A stretch of 64,000 nucleotides of DNA from Vanrija pseudolonga (Eukaryota > Basidiomycota > Tremellomycetes > Trichosporonales > Trichosporonaceae): contig NC_085850.1 of assembly GCF_020906515.1 (NCBI RefSeq), positions 3,286,001-3,350,000 on the forward strand. The letters are read 5' to 3'. Positions within the stretch are counted from its first letter, which is position 1. Every line of letters begins with the position of its first letter. Position numbers and translations under genes: made by a program. Below the pieces are notes generated by a model. The model saw only the letters and a program-made list of their open reading frames with translations. It made no database searches and was not told where the DNA came from. This document shows positions 53,137 to 64,000 of the stretch, piece after piece.

Positions 53137-55047
53137 ATGGTCGACCATCTTGAAACTCCACGCGGGAGGCTAACGCGTATAGGAGGCTGGGCGTTGGGGC
53201 GCACACTAGGACGCGGCGCATATGGTGAGTGATCGCCGGCGTCGTCACCATTGATCTGCGCTCCACCGTTCAATGGGGTCGCTGCAGCCTGTTTCTCACC
53301 CCTCTCACTCTCTCACTCTCCCCTCACACATATCATACCTTAACACCGCACGCTCACAACGCTCAACCCACTTCGCAGCCCACGTCCGCCTCGCTACCCA
53401 CCTTGTCACGGGCCACCAGGCCGCCTGCAAGATCCTACCGGCGCTCGCGAGCCCGCGCAGTTGGAACCAGACACTCGACGCCGTCGAAGCGCACAAGGAA
53501 GTCGTTCTCCTCAAGGCGTTCACCGGGGCCAAGATCCCAGGCGTGGTTACCATCGAGGGCGTTGTCGAGGAAGACGGATGGACGTGAGTTAGATTATTGT
53601 CGTCACATTCAGCTCACTCCCAGGTATGTCTTCCTCTCCCTGCACAGTGATTCGCTGTCCACAGATATGCCGTCCACCGAGCGCGACGTCATTATCCTCT
53701 TCCGACGCCTCCTCCGCACCTTTCAAGCCCTACATGAACTCGGTGTCTCCCACGAGGACGTCAAGCGCGCCAATATTCTTGTGGAGGGATTACACCCCAT
53801 CCTGGCCGACTTCGGCTTCTCACTCTTCTCGCCTGATGGCGAGATGGAGCTCTCGGCCGGCGGCACACCGCTGTACTCTTCTCCCGAGAAACTCAAGGGC
53901 GGCGCCTACGACCCGCGCGCGAGCGACGTATGGTCCCTTGCGCTATTGTTCCTCAAGCTGCTGCGCATCAAGCATCCGTACTTCACTGTTAGGGACGACG
54001 ACGCGACGTGGCGAGTGGAGAACGCCATTATTCGCGACGAGGCGGGCTGGGACTGGCTGCCAGATGGTAGGGCTCGGTTTGGTGAGCTCATGCGCGGCAT
54101 GCTCGCGTACAACCCGGCTGAGCGGTGGACTGTAGGTGTGGAATGGATGATAAACCACTGACATGCAGATTCCCCAAATCCTTGATCACCGCTATCTAAG
54201 GACGCGTGCAGCCGATGACCAGCCCATCCCCATCCCATCCCGTAGGCTGAGTTCAAAAATCGTTCGCCCAGTGCCACAAACGGTCGTCGACGACCTCTGC
54301 TTCCTCGCCTACCTCAAAAGGTCTTTCTTCCTCTGTGAAACAAGAAAGAAAATCGAGGATCAGCTGTACAACAAGGAGCGGACGTGGGAGAAGCGGTGGG
54401 CAACGATGCTGCATGGCTGGGAGCAGCGGGTCGAGATGGAGTGGGAGGATGTCCCGGCGTTGAGAGTGACGCCGAGTAGTAAGCCAGCCACAGCCACAAA
54501 ACCACTGCTGACACAAACAGGGCCATCACGAAGACGCCGATACCTACCAGCATTGAAGGAAATCCGTCTCTCACCCATCGTTAGCTAGGTACATGTCGTG
54601 AAAGCTAACACGCAGCACAAGCCCAAGACGCCAAAGACACCACGCCGTCCATCACCGAAGCAATCACGTCGCCGAAAATCCCAGTCAACAACACCTGCGA
54701 CCCCGACGCCAATCCATACGGCGGCAGCGGCCCAGAACCCGGCAGCTCCTGGTCCCAAGCAGATGCTTTGGCCCCCGAAAAGCATCTTACAGGACTTTGA
54801 CACCCCTGCGTCGTCGGTCGACTCGCTCGCCTCCCCGCTCGCCTTGCGCGGCAGTACCCTGCAACACGTCAATGTCAACACCAGGCCGAGGACCAGGGCA
54901 CAGAAGGCGATGAGGGCTGTGGCGGCTGGCGCTGAGAATCTGCCGTCGTTCACGCCCAAGAAGGTACTTGGTCCGAGTGCGTTTGGGCGTGCTCGTCGCC
55001 CACAGCTCGGGTACGAGAAGAAGGTGACAGGCATGAGGGTGAGTTAG
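53137..55047 (+). CDS. protein kinase with HED catalytic motif
   Basis: Exons 53137-53224, 53379-53583, 53624-54131, 54169-54478, 54521-54579 and 54616-55047 give 533 residues. The kinase domain (about 15-280) begins GGWALGRTLGRGAYGAHVRL, like the start of Nim1/Gin4/Kin1-type kinases, with Lys in AACKILPA. The catalytic loop reads VSHEDVKRANIL: His141-Glu142-Asp143, so the usual Arg of HRD is Glu. DFG is intact in LADFGFSLFS, followed by GTPLYSSPEKLKGG. After the kinase comes a helical, basic region (ETRKKIEDQLYNKERTWEKR) and a Lys/Pro/Ser-rich tail ending RRPQLGYEKKVTGMRVS. The intron at 54479-54520 is 42 nt and in frame. The intron at 54580-54615 uses a GTTAGC donor; without it the protein ends after residue 397 or so. 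The last exon end (GTGAGT at 55040) could be a further donor. Substrate family unknown. Confidence 0.7.
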
Positions 55048-55309
55048 TCGGTCCGGTTTTCGTAGCTCACACCCAAGGCCCTTACAACCTGACTGCTCAC
55101 GTCACCATTCCTCTGGCACGCGTCGCGACGAGACACTTGGCTTTCATTCCCTGTATGTATATACAATTGATAGTTATACATGTGATAAACGTCAAAGGCG
55201 TCACTGTTGGACTCGTAGCAAAGCGTGGCTCTAAATGCAGGGTATGGCCTGACCTGCAGGCCCGTTTGGTTGATATTATGCGCGGTGTAGGAAATCAAGA
55301 GGGGGCAGA

Positions 55310-58300
55310 CTATGCCTGGGTAACGGACAGGATGGGGACTGGAAGGGCGGGTCGGGGCTTGTTGTCCGCGTCGTTGGGTGGCGCGTTGACCTCGAGCGTG
55401 GGGACGAGGTAGCCGTCTGAAATGTTGGAGAATGTAAACGATGGCTCGTCGGTGTACGTGTGGCTTCTGTCCCAATCGCCAGGGCCATGGTTGCTGTCCA
55501 CCTCGCCCTCCTTTTCTTCTTCGATGGTCTCTGGTTCGTCTGAGAGGACAGGAAGCTCGGGGATGTTGATCTGGTGGTGCTTCGGGTTGAACACGTGTCG
55601 GAGCTCCTCTTCGACCAGCAGCCTGGTTTGCACGGCGATGGCTTCCAGAGCTTCAGGCACGCTCCACACACGGACGGACGGCTCCTCGGCACCATCCTCG
55701 AGCTGGTACCCAAAGACCAGCATCGTGACGTGAACAGACCGTCTGGTCTCCTTGACGAGCTTGGGGCTGCGAACTTGGGTGTCGCGCACTGCGATGCGCG
55801 TGGGGTCGACTGGCGGGCCTCGGTTCTTGTCGCCCGCCGATAGGAAGCCCAGGTTGGCACTAGTGGCGCCGATGACCTGGGTCGCCGGCCCGAGAAGATG
55901 CACGATGGCTCCACCCTTCTCGCCCTTCCCGCCCGGTGCCAGGGAGCGCACTCCCGCATTCGAAGGGAAGCGAAAGTGACGTGGCCCACCGTGGAACGCG
56001 TCGAATGTTGGTCGCGAGGCACGGTGAGCAGACAGGGCTGCAAAGGTCGGGCGGCTCGGAGTGGACCCAGCATCGCCACGAATGGAGACGGACGGGAGAC
56101 GCCGCAGGCCAGTTGGTGAGGCTGATGAGGCATTACTGACCGAACGGCCATGGGTTGGTGAGTTCGGGGCGAGATGGGACGAGGCGTTGCTGACTGAGCG
56201 GCCGTGCGTTGGGGAGTTGGGGTTGAGATGAGATGATGCGTTGCTGACTGACCGACCATGGGCAGCGGGCGAGTTGGGGTTTAGGTGGGACGAGGCGGAG
56301 CTCACGTTGCGGGCGTGTGCTGGCGACGCTGGTCCAAGCATACAACCAGTTTCTGGAGAAGAAGCCACATCAGGGCTCGTTGGCGACGGAGTGAGACCGC
56401 CCATCATTAATCGTGGCGAGGGCCTTGACATGCGTGACGACGGCTTTCGAACTAAGCCAGAGAAGCTGCGCTGCGGGGTGTGTCCGAATGGAGAACGGAT
56501 GGGTGTGGGGGGCAGGTCGCTGCCCGCTGTGGATGGGCGGGAGGGGGGCTTGTTTTCCTGGATCGCAGTGAGGGCGACCTGCATACGTAGTCGGAGGTCA
56601 ATGTGGAGTGGGGTAGGGTGGAGGGCAAGGAGCTCGAATAGCGACCACATCATCCAGTCCACAATTCGTGGCGAGCCAGGGACGAGACCGCCCGACTCGA
56701 GGAACTTGGCATTGCCGTCTTGGATGGCCTCGCGGAGGTATGTCGAGATGTATGTCCACAGCCCACGTACCCGCGAGATGCAGGTGGGTGCGCGGACGGC
56801 GATGACCTTGATGATTTGCAGCGAGATGACGGCCGTGGCGGCAAGGGCGGGAGGCGAGTCGGTCGCGTGCTGCGGTCGAGACGAGCGTCGTTTCGATGCC
56901 CGAAGGACGTAGCGCAGAATGCGGACCCACGCATCGCCATACACCTCTGCACGATCGATATCGAGTGGTTGCTCAAGCAGGAGGCAGAGCGGAAGCACCA
57001 CACCGGCGAGGAAACCCGGACTCGACGGCGACGCCTCGAGCACGGCAATGACATCCGTGTTTGCAAGAAACACTGATGTGCCCAGGAGCTCGACCACAGC
57101 CTTGCGCATAGGCACAACAAAGCCCATGTGCTCTTCGGACGCCGATGCCAGCATGTCAATGGCAGGCTCCAGATACGACGTGACAATCAACTGCGTCATG
57201 CCGAGGGTTAGCTCGTACTTGTGTTGTCGGATCATGTCGGCAATGGCGAGGAGCACACCGGAGAAATCGACCGTGACGATGAACTGTCTGAATAGCGGTG
57301 CAATGTCGCGCAGGAACTCCATCGGGTTGCCAACGGTGAGGTTGGTACTCGCAAACTTGCCCATGATACTCGAAGCTAAGTGGCCAGCCGTCTCGGGCTC
57401 CGAGTGGAGCAGGTTGACGACAATGTCGATCAAGCGACGAGTGGCATTGATGCTCAGCCGGCCTCCGTTGCTGGCGTACGCGTCGACAAGCGAGAGATAC
57501 TCGCGGTTCGCCGAAGTCCAGTCTGGCGCGGCTTCCTCCTCGCCGGGCAGGAGTCGGTGCATGCGCGCGTCGTCGCCGGCCTTGCCCTTGTGAACGAAGC
57601 GGCCGATGGCGTCGACAGCATCATACATGAGCTCCTTGCTCGACTGGTCAGTGATATGCGGCAGAATGGCCGTGAACAGTCGCAGGAACTTGATGGCACG
57701 AGGTGACGCCGCGTTGACCGAGATGACCGTGGCGATGAGACGGATAATGTTCTCCCGAGGGAAGACGGCCGGGTAAAGCGAGATGTTGGCTGCCTTGCGC
57801 GCCTGCCGCTCCGACGCCTCGGAGCCAATGTCCGAGAAGTGCATCTCTCGTCCGTCGCCAATCATTTGCAGCAGCGCAGTGATTTCGGCGTTCTCATTCA
57901 GGCCACGAATGCCGGACGCGAGACCTGCAGACGGTTGGTCCTCGTGGGAGAGGGAAGAAACGAGGGCGTAGGCCTTCTCGGGGTTGAAAGGGCTCTCTGC
58001 GATGCCAAGACACATTTGGTAGACGAAGACCTCTTGGTGAATGCGGAAGAAACTGCGGCAAGCGTACTCGATTGTATCCCTGATGGAAGGGTTGGCGTGA
58101 GCGTAGACGTAGTACACGGCGGCCATGGTGTCCACGAAGCCGATGGAGGCAAACAAGCGTCGGAATCTTGCGGATGCGATTGTCAGAGCCCGCAAGGCCT
58201 GGCCCACGACAATCATGTCTGTCGAACCGTGCACGCGCAAGATGGTCGAAATGTTCTTGAGCAGCCTGTCGAGCTCTGTCCTGTCGTTGTAGTTGCTGTT

Positions 58301-61300
58301 GAGGAACGTAAATAGCCTGACAACGAGTTCGAGCCACGCCCTGGCGAATGGGAGGTGGTGGACGGCACCTTCGACTCTCAGGTTCACCAGCATCTTCTTG
58401 ACAATGTACACGTCTCGCCTGTTGACTCGCAGGACCTGGAAGAGGACCATGAGCTGGGCGGTTTGGATCTCGACGAGGTTGTCAACCCAAGGCTGGTGGG
58501 CTCTGAAGCCAGTCTCGTCGTCGAGGATGGAGGCCGGCAGAATGAGGTGCTCTGCTTTGAACTTGCGGAAGTCTCGGAGTGAAATCTCGCTCACGTGTGG
58601 GATGAGACGTGCCACTGTTCCCACCCCGAGCGCCCAGTACTGATGGGACAGGTTGCTGCGGTAAACCTTTTTCAGATAGCCGACGATTGCGTTGAGGCCG
58701 GTGTAGGCGAAGCTGGGGGTTGGGTTCGCGATCACGGCGTTGAGGCGTTCAAGCGCGTGTGGTAGATTGTTGTCGAGGTTGTCCATGACGGGTCGGACAA
58801 ACCGTCCAGAGTCGTCGCGCTCCAACAGGCGAACGATTTCATCCGACAGCACTCGCACTGCCAAGTCGTCGGTATATTGCAGCTGAATCGCCTGCTCGAT
58901 AACTAGTGTGAGGAGTACTGGGGGGACGATGGCGTGTCGGACCTGGTTCGTCATCGATGTCGATGTTTCCGAGCTGTTTGAAAGCGTACGTGTGAGAGGG
59001 TTCGCCGACGGCGTGCCAGGTGGCTGAGGCTCAGTGGGGGCACCACGCTCATCGTTGCGCTCCGTAGGAGGAAGCTTGGTCACTGGAACAAGCTCATTGT
59101 CGCTCGCCGCAATGCTGGCGTCTTCTGACCACCCTAGCTCCATGAGTCGCTGTCGGAGCTCGAGGGGGAGTGCTCTGCCGTACTTTTCCAAGGCCACATC
59201 CTGCGCGTCTCGCGGCAGCACCCACTGAGGAGAGCCGATTTCGGTAGGGACAAAGTCGAGGACACGGCGGGAGAACTTGAAGATTGGTGCGCGGCCTTCA
59301 GTGATGGTGGGCTGCGTTGTGACTTGGAATCGGTACGCATACAGCAGGCCCAGCTTGAGGAGCGCGCGGCTGCGGACAACAGAGCTGGTGCTGCAATCGT
59401 CAGTTACCATGCCCCAGACCAGCGGTTTACCTTGATAAATCCGCCATCACCAGCGTCTTCATACGGTCCGGTACCATCTCTGCACATTTGAGGAGCAGGA
59501 ATGTCGTCACGTCCATGGGATGGAGGGGCTGGGTGTAAGACTCCCAAAGCACCGGCAGCATCCCACTCCACGACTCGACGGGCAAGCTAGCCTGGACGGT
59601 GATGAGGAAGGCCGCGGTGGAAGCGCCAAAGTGGAGGTCGATGACAGCCAGTCGTGGTGTAGAGCGGTTCCGTCCCTCGGCAAAGTAGAGCTGTCGAAGG
59701 AATGACAGCTGAGCGCGGTCCAGGACAGCTGCGGGCCCTGGGATTTCCTTGTAGGTCTGCTCATACCACTTGGTAGCCAGTCGTGTTGCTGCGGTCCGTT
59801 TTACCCAGCGGGAAGCAACGCGAAGGGTGTTGAACAGCTGGGAGACAAGGGATCGATAACTGGCTGGCAATCCTTCGCCTTCATTCTCCTCAAGCTCGAG
59901 CATGGTGCCCAGCCTCGTCTCCAAGGTCGTGACAAAGGCCTTGAGAGAATGGATGCCCCTCGTGTCAAGATTCCGCAGTGCGACCAAGAGTTCAACAAGT
60001 ACCGCATAGCGGCCAAGCTTGACGGGGACGACACCTTGCGTGCCCTCCTTGGTCTTGCCTTTCGCTGTTCGTTGCGTGACAGCCCCAACAAGCACAATCA
60101 CCACCATCTGGGGGTCGGCCCTGGTCCAGAATGACTCGGCGCCGAGCTGCTCTTGCAGGGTCATGATGACGCGCAGTGGGCCAGAGAGCGACGATGCCTG
60201 AGTGGCGGCTGCGAGGCTGAAGAGGGGCTTGTAGAATGCCTGAGGGTGCGTCGTTGACAGCCACTCGAGGAAGGGTTTGATTGCCTCAGACGATGACGAG
60301 GTTGTCAGCCTCTCAAACACTGGCGGTACGCAGGCCTTGCCAAAGTCTGCCAGGTCAGACTCCATGAAGCCTCTCACAGCGCTCAGCACCTGGGGCAGGG
60401 GATAGGTTGTAACCATCCTGCAAATGATGCCATCCTGAACGCTCTTGTTGGCACCGCGGAGCAGCTTGAGCAGCTCCTGGCGGGGCTGCTGAGCTGAGGA
60501 CGGCAACCGAGTCGCGGTGCTGGCAAATGGGTCTGAAAACACTGGCGGGGCCTCATACTGGCTACCAGCATGGTGGCGGAGTAGCAGGTCGATGAGGACT
60601 GTTGCGTACCCTGACGTGATTGCGCCGTTGTCATCAGGAAGTGCCGAGCTGTCGATGTAGAGATCCTCAGCCATGCGTTTGACAGACTCTACGAGGTGTT
60701 CGTCATCCGTGGTGCGGATAAGTGTCGAGAATGACGAAAAGAATTGGGTCGCGGCGATGACGCGGATCCTGAGGACGGCCGGCGGTGTGGCATGGAGAAT
60801 GGGTGGCGGCGCATACCGCTTCAGCTCCTCGGCATGCCGGTCGAGGAGCCAGGCCGCAAGCTCAGGATTCGCAGCGATGCCTCGACCCGCCGCAAGCCAC
60901 ATGAGCTCTCTTTCAATCCCATCAGCGGCGGTCGTCGTGTCGAGATCACCGACTAGCTCGCTGAGCGAATCCTGCTGGACGTTGATGATCGACCCGGTCG
61001 TCAGTTCGTGAATGAAGGTCGTCACGAGTTCCTGCTGCTCCTTGTGTGGTGCCGACGACCGCTCGAGCGTGTGCAGCAGCTCGAGGAGCCCGATCGCGAG
61101 CGGTTCGAAATCGTTGGCCGATTGGGGGTGCTGTAGGCTTTCAGGCAAGCTGGGGTCTCGGCGCAGTGCTTTGCTGAGCATGTCAAGTCCGCGTGCCTGT
61201 GGTGGTTAGCCCGACTCAAGAACATCCTAACCACTTACCCTCAACTGCTGGTCATCTACCAACATTGCCCTACACAGCCAGAGCCACCGGTCTAGTTCCT

Positions 61301-63080
61301 CATCCGCACTATCCGCCGCCCAGTTGCGAATCACAGTTCCGAACACCTCAAGCGCCTGGATACGCTCCGAGTCGGACGACGCGGCGTCGGCCAGCAGCGT
61401 GATACCTAGTTCGGAGAGGATGGCAGAGTGGTGGGGACATGTCCTGGACCAGAGCTTCTTCGCTCGTGCAGCAGGGATGTGGTTGTGCAGCACGGTGAGG
61501 AGCGGCGCGAACGCCGAGAACTCTGCGCGGGTGTGGATCGAGGCAGCGGCCGCTGTGCCGACGGTCGACTGCTGCGCACTGCTGTTGTGCGACAGGAGCC
61601 AAGGCTTGGAGGGGTACGTCGACTGCGTCGCTCCCGGCGTTGCGACAGTCGACTGCGGCGCGCTGCTGCTGCTGTGATGGAGCGACCACGGCCGTGACGG
61701 GCCAGAGTTTGAGCCGCTGCCGGCAGCAGCAGCGGGCCCAAAGTCGTTTTGGTGGGACTTGGCGCACCGTTGCAGCCTTCTCCGGCTTTCTTCGAGCGCG
61801 CACGCATCAAGGCACGTCTTGATATCACGCGCGAAGCGTCGGCGCTCACGCGCAACTTCCTCGCGCTCAGCCTCGGAGAGCTCGGCGATTCCGTTCCACC
61901 CGCCCGACGCGCGCCGGCCGTGGTCGTACCCCATCACATGCTCCACGGCGTGGCGGAAGCCGAGGCGCGCCGACGCCTTGGAGATAAAGTTGCGTTTGGG
62001 CTCGGGCACCATCGTCGCCTTCTCAGCGATAGGCGTCGGCCCGACCAGGACGTGCTGCCGCACCTGCTGCCAGTGTTTCAGGCCTGGCGAGCCCGGCTCG
62101 GGATCCTTGGGCCGCACAGGTTCCGGCAGGTCGGTGTTGATGCTCAGTCGCGAGCCCTTGCGCGGCTTCGGCGTGCCCGGGTCGGCCGGGAACGAGGGGA
62201 GCGGGGAGAAGGTGTCGGGCGGTGATTGGGATATTGGCCTCGGCGTCGGCAGCGGCTGGATCGTCTCGGCTGGCGACGGCAGGGGCTGTGCCGAGTGTGA
62301 TGGGAGGCTGTCGATCGCGCGCGCCGTCTCCTCGAGCCCAAAGATGGTCGCGACGGGGATCTCGGTTCTTCTCCGCGGCTCGGGGGTTGATGAGCTGTCG
62401 AGAGTTTCGACGTGCTGTTGGTCGTACGGCGAGGCGTCTGCGGGGTGGGTCAGCATGGCTGCACAAGCAAGCTGGCACAACGCGGTGCATGTGCACCGAC
62501 GCAAGGGGTAGAACACTGGCTGTGCTAGCTACGGCCCTCGCGTCCCAAGCACAAGCACACAGGCACACAGACGCGAGGGGGTTGGCCCCGGAGTGATCGT
62601 CGCGGCCCGAGCTCATCATCACTCACTACTCCGCAAGTCGGCCAACAGGCTTCCGTCAATCAATTGATGCCGCCGGTTCCGCGACGCAGTCGGCGTAGGT
62701 GTGAACATGCCGCCGTGGTCGACGATAGTGGACGCTGACGACGGCTCGGACGACGGCGCGGCAGACGGAGTGCTGAGATCCAAAGTTGACTCCCAGTTCT
62801 CAATGGTGCTCGCGACGTCTGATTCGGCGGTCGTGTAGGTGGACGTTGCGTAGGGAGGTTCTGGGCCGTCGAGGGCGTCATCGCCCTCGCCTTCGAGGAG
62901 GGCGAGGTACGTCGTTGCGGCAGTCATTGTCGCCCACGACCCGGAAGAGAGCGTCGACACGGCGCGCTCTCGTGGTCCGCCGGGCTTGAGTGTGTGCCGC
63001 CTTGAGTCTGGTGACGGTGGCGATGACGAGCCGTGCGCTGTTGCGCTTGGGCGAGGGTCGTCCTCTGTGGACAGTACCAT
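55310..63080 (-). CDS. giant helical-repeat protein, possible fungal UNC80-like
   Basis: Exons 63080-62627, 62437-61239, 61196-59431 and 59390-55310 give about 2499 residues. All three joins restore frame (GTGAGT, GTAAGT and GTAAAC donors). The first 350 residues are Ser/Pro-rich. Then RHAVEHVMGYDHGRR and AEREEVARERRRFARDIKTC lead into long amphipathic helices (LDRWLWLCRAMLVDDQQLRA, VMTLQEQLGAESFWTR) typical of Armadillo/HEAT-like folds up to about residue 2080. The Ser-rich tail holds four near-identical 18-residue repeats and a last ordered stretch (VTMLVFGYQLEDG). UNC80, a large helical NALCN-channel auxiliary, has fungal relatives of this size; I link this to it by size and layout only. 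In-frame ATGs at 63227 and 63302 are alternatives to the start used. No transmembrane helix is visible. Confidence 0.5.
56130..56330 (-). repeat. four tandem 54-57-nt coding repeats
   Basis: Units begin at 56130, 56184, 56238 and 56295 (54, 54, 57 nt and a partial). They encode SNASSHLxPNSPTHGRSV-type repeats in the disordered tail of the giant protein. The units stay in frame and differ at few positions, so they are recent. Confidence 0.85.
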
Positions 63081-63557
63081 GGGCTGGCGGCTGTTTTGTG
63101 CAGATGAGTTAAGGCATTCAAGAGCGGATCGCGTCGTGGATCGTGAATGAGCTACTGGCCCCTCGTCGTTTTGAGATCTTGGCACCTGGCGGGCTTGTTT
63201 CACCTCCACCGCTTCTACACGTGGCATGACGCGTGGTGGAGACGCTAACAAGCGGGTCCAGGCCTTGGCAACCAAGTGGCACCCAGTAACTCCAGTATCC
63301 ATACAAGATGCATGGTTTGTACGGTATACAACAGACTTAACCTGTACGATCTATACGCGACTAGATATCCGAGAGAGTTAGAGAGAGGGAGGGAGGGTAG
63401 TCCAAGAAGGACAAGGGACGAGACCGGGACGAGACTAGGACATTTGGTGTGCCCCGCCCGCCTCCAGTTCAAGAAGGACAAGGGCGGGCCTGGGATCGTG
63501 GCTTTGCCCCACACGCCTTGAGATCAAGAAGGACAAGGGACGTGAACATGACGGTGG
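63081..63557. other. spacer between the giant gene and the partial gene, with tandem repeat
   Basis: The left half (63081-63390) may include upstream codons of the giant gene (ATGs at 63227 and 63302) and an E-box CACGTG at 63218-63223. The right half is a decayed tandem repeat (separate entry). Confidence 0.45.
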
Positions 63558-63574
63558 CTATGCCCCGCCCGCCT
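63403..63574. repeat. three-copy degenerate tandem repeat reaching into the partial gene
   Basis: The 15-mer CAAGAAGGACAAGGG is exact at 63403-63417, 63470-63484 and 63525-63539. Each is followed by a GCCCC(G/A)C(C/A)CGCCT block (63451-63463, 63506-63519, 63562-63574). Units are 67 and 55 bp apart. The third unit overlaps the stop codon of the partial gene. Confidence 0.8.
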
Positions 63575-64000
63575 CGAGGCGCGGCTTCTTGGCCTCGGGG
63601 GCGGCGGTGCCGGCGACCGGAGGTGGGGCTGCAGCCGTAGCAGCCGAGGGAGGAGCCGGGGTGGGTGTCGGCGCGGTGAGCGGCTGCGGAGGACGAGGCG
63701 GGGCCGGGGCAGTTGCCACAGGTGGCGGCGCGGCGGCGCCAGGTCCGTCGTCGAGTTTGCGCTTGAGCCCGTTGGCCTGCGCTGCGGCTGCGGCTTGAAC
63801 GGGCGCAGCGGCAGTAGCAGGCGTCGGAGCTGGTGCTGCGACTGCAGGAGCGGGTGCCGGCGGTCGAGGTGCGGCCACGCCAGCGGTGGCAGGCGCTACG
63901 GCAGGCGCCGGCGGACGAGGGACCGTCGCACCGGCGACTGGCACGGCCGCTGGAGGCCTCGGAGCAGTAGCAGCACCGGGTACACCAGCAGGTGCGGGCG
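63558..64000 (-). CDS. C-terminal end of a Pro/Ala-rich nuclear-type protein (partial)
   Basis: The frame is open from the stop at 63558-63560 to the right edge, so about 147 residues are seen and the start lies outside the window. The sequence is nearly all Ala, Pro, Val and Thr, with two basic patches that resemble nuclear localisation signals: NGLKRKLDD in the middle and EAKKPRLEAGGA at the very end. Such KRKL and KKPR patches in a disordered Pro/Ala tail suit a transcription or RNA-processing factor. No domain can be named. The last six codons lie inside the tandem repeat. Confidence 0.6.
   Translation of the reverse strand, partial: PAPAGVPGAATAPRPPAAVPVAGATVPRPPAPAVAPATAGVAAPRPPAPAPAVAAPAPTPATAAAPVQAAAAAQANGLKRKLDDGPGAAAPPPVATAPAPPRPPQPLTAPTPTPAPPSAATAAAPPPVAGTAAPEAKKPRLEAGGA

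Noticed and set aside
1-64000. Recurrent CACGTG E-boxes in spacers (11436, 18461, 32538, 34649, 40737, 51755, 63218)
   Set aside because: About seven in roughly 12 kb of spacer is close to the number expected for GC-rich DNA, so I do not claim a shared regulon.
1-64000. Transposons, virus-like elements or CRISPR arrays
   Set aside because: No reverse transcriptase, integrase, transposase or capsid-like frame, no terminal repeats and no spaced direct repeats were seen.

Overview
What it is. This is GC-rich nuclear DNA of a basidiomycete yeast or filamentous fungus. I infer Tremellomycetes, possibly Trichosporonales. Genes are packed on both strands. Most are cut by very short introns, mostly 35-60 nt, with GTGAGT or GTAAGT donors, CTGAC or CTAAC branch points and CAG acceptors. 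Proteins match fungal families by eye (Gcn3, Dop1, Cns1, Gpi13, Bur1, Sso1, Hmt1). All exon joins given here were placed by hand and checked for reading phase; none is supported by transcripts. I see no transposon, virus-like element or CRISPR array. Layout, left to right. A BTB/POZ protein (835-1566). Translation factor eIF2B alpha (GCN3, minus strand), divergent from a possible INO80-complex subunit. A 1743-residue protein with three START-like lipid-binding modules and a C-terminal membrane anchor, divergent from DOP1. NIF3, divergent from the Hsp90 co-chaperone CNS1. A CLPTM1-family gene, divergent from GPI13. A Ser/Thr-rich single-pass membrane protein, then 1.8 kb without a gene. The transcription-elongation kinase BUR1 (CDK9). 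A probable mitochondrial protein of unknown role. A cAMP-receptor-like GPCR. HNT2 (Fhit), divergent from an unknown acidic protein. EMC7, the syntaxin SSO1 and the ABC transporter HMT1, all on the plus strand. A tRNA-Ala(AGC) with a 13-nt intron. An allantoate-type MFS permease, divergent across 2 kb from an unusual HED-motif kinase. A helical-repeat protein of about 2500 residues that may be a fungal UNC80-like protein. The 3' end of a Pro/Ala-rich gene that runs off the right edge. How the genes relate. There are no operons, but five close divergent pairs share short promoters. Several products act in the ER and secretory pathway: Gpi13, the CLPTM1 protein, EMC7, Sso1, Dop1 and the START protein. 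The CLPTM1/GPI13 pair is the most suggestive, because both families are tied to GPI-anchor synthesis. Putative control sites include a CRE plus E-box between START and DOP1, a heat-shock-type dyad upstream of CNS1, a GATTA cluster between CLPTM1 and GPI13, and a 26-bp inverted repeat with an E-box upstream of BUR1.
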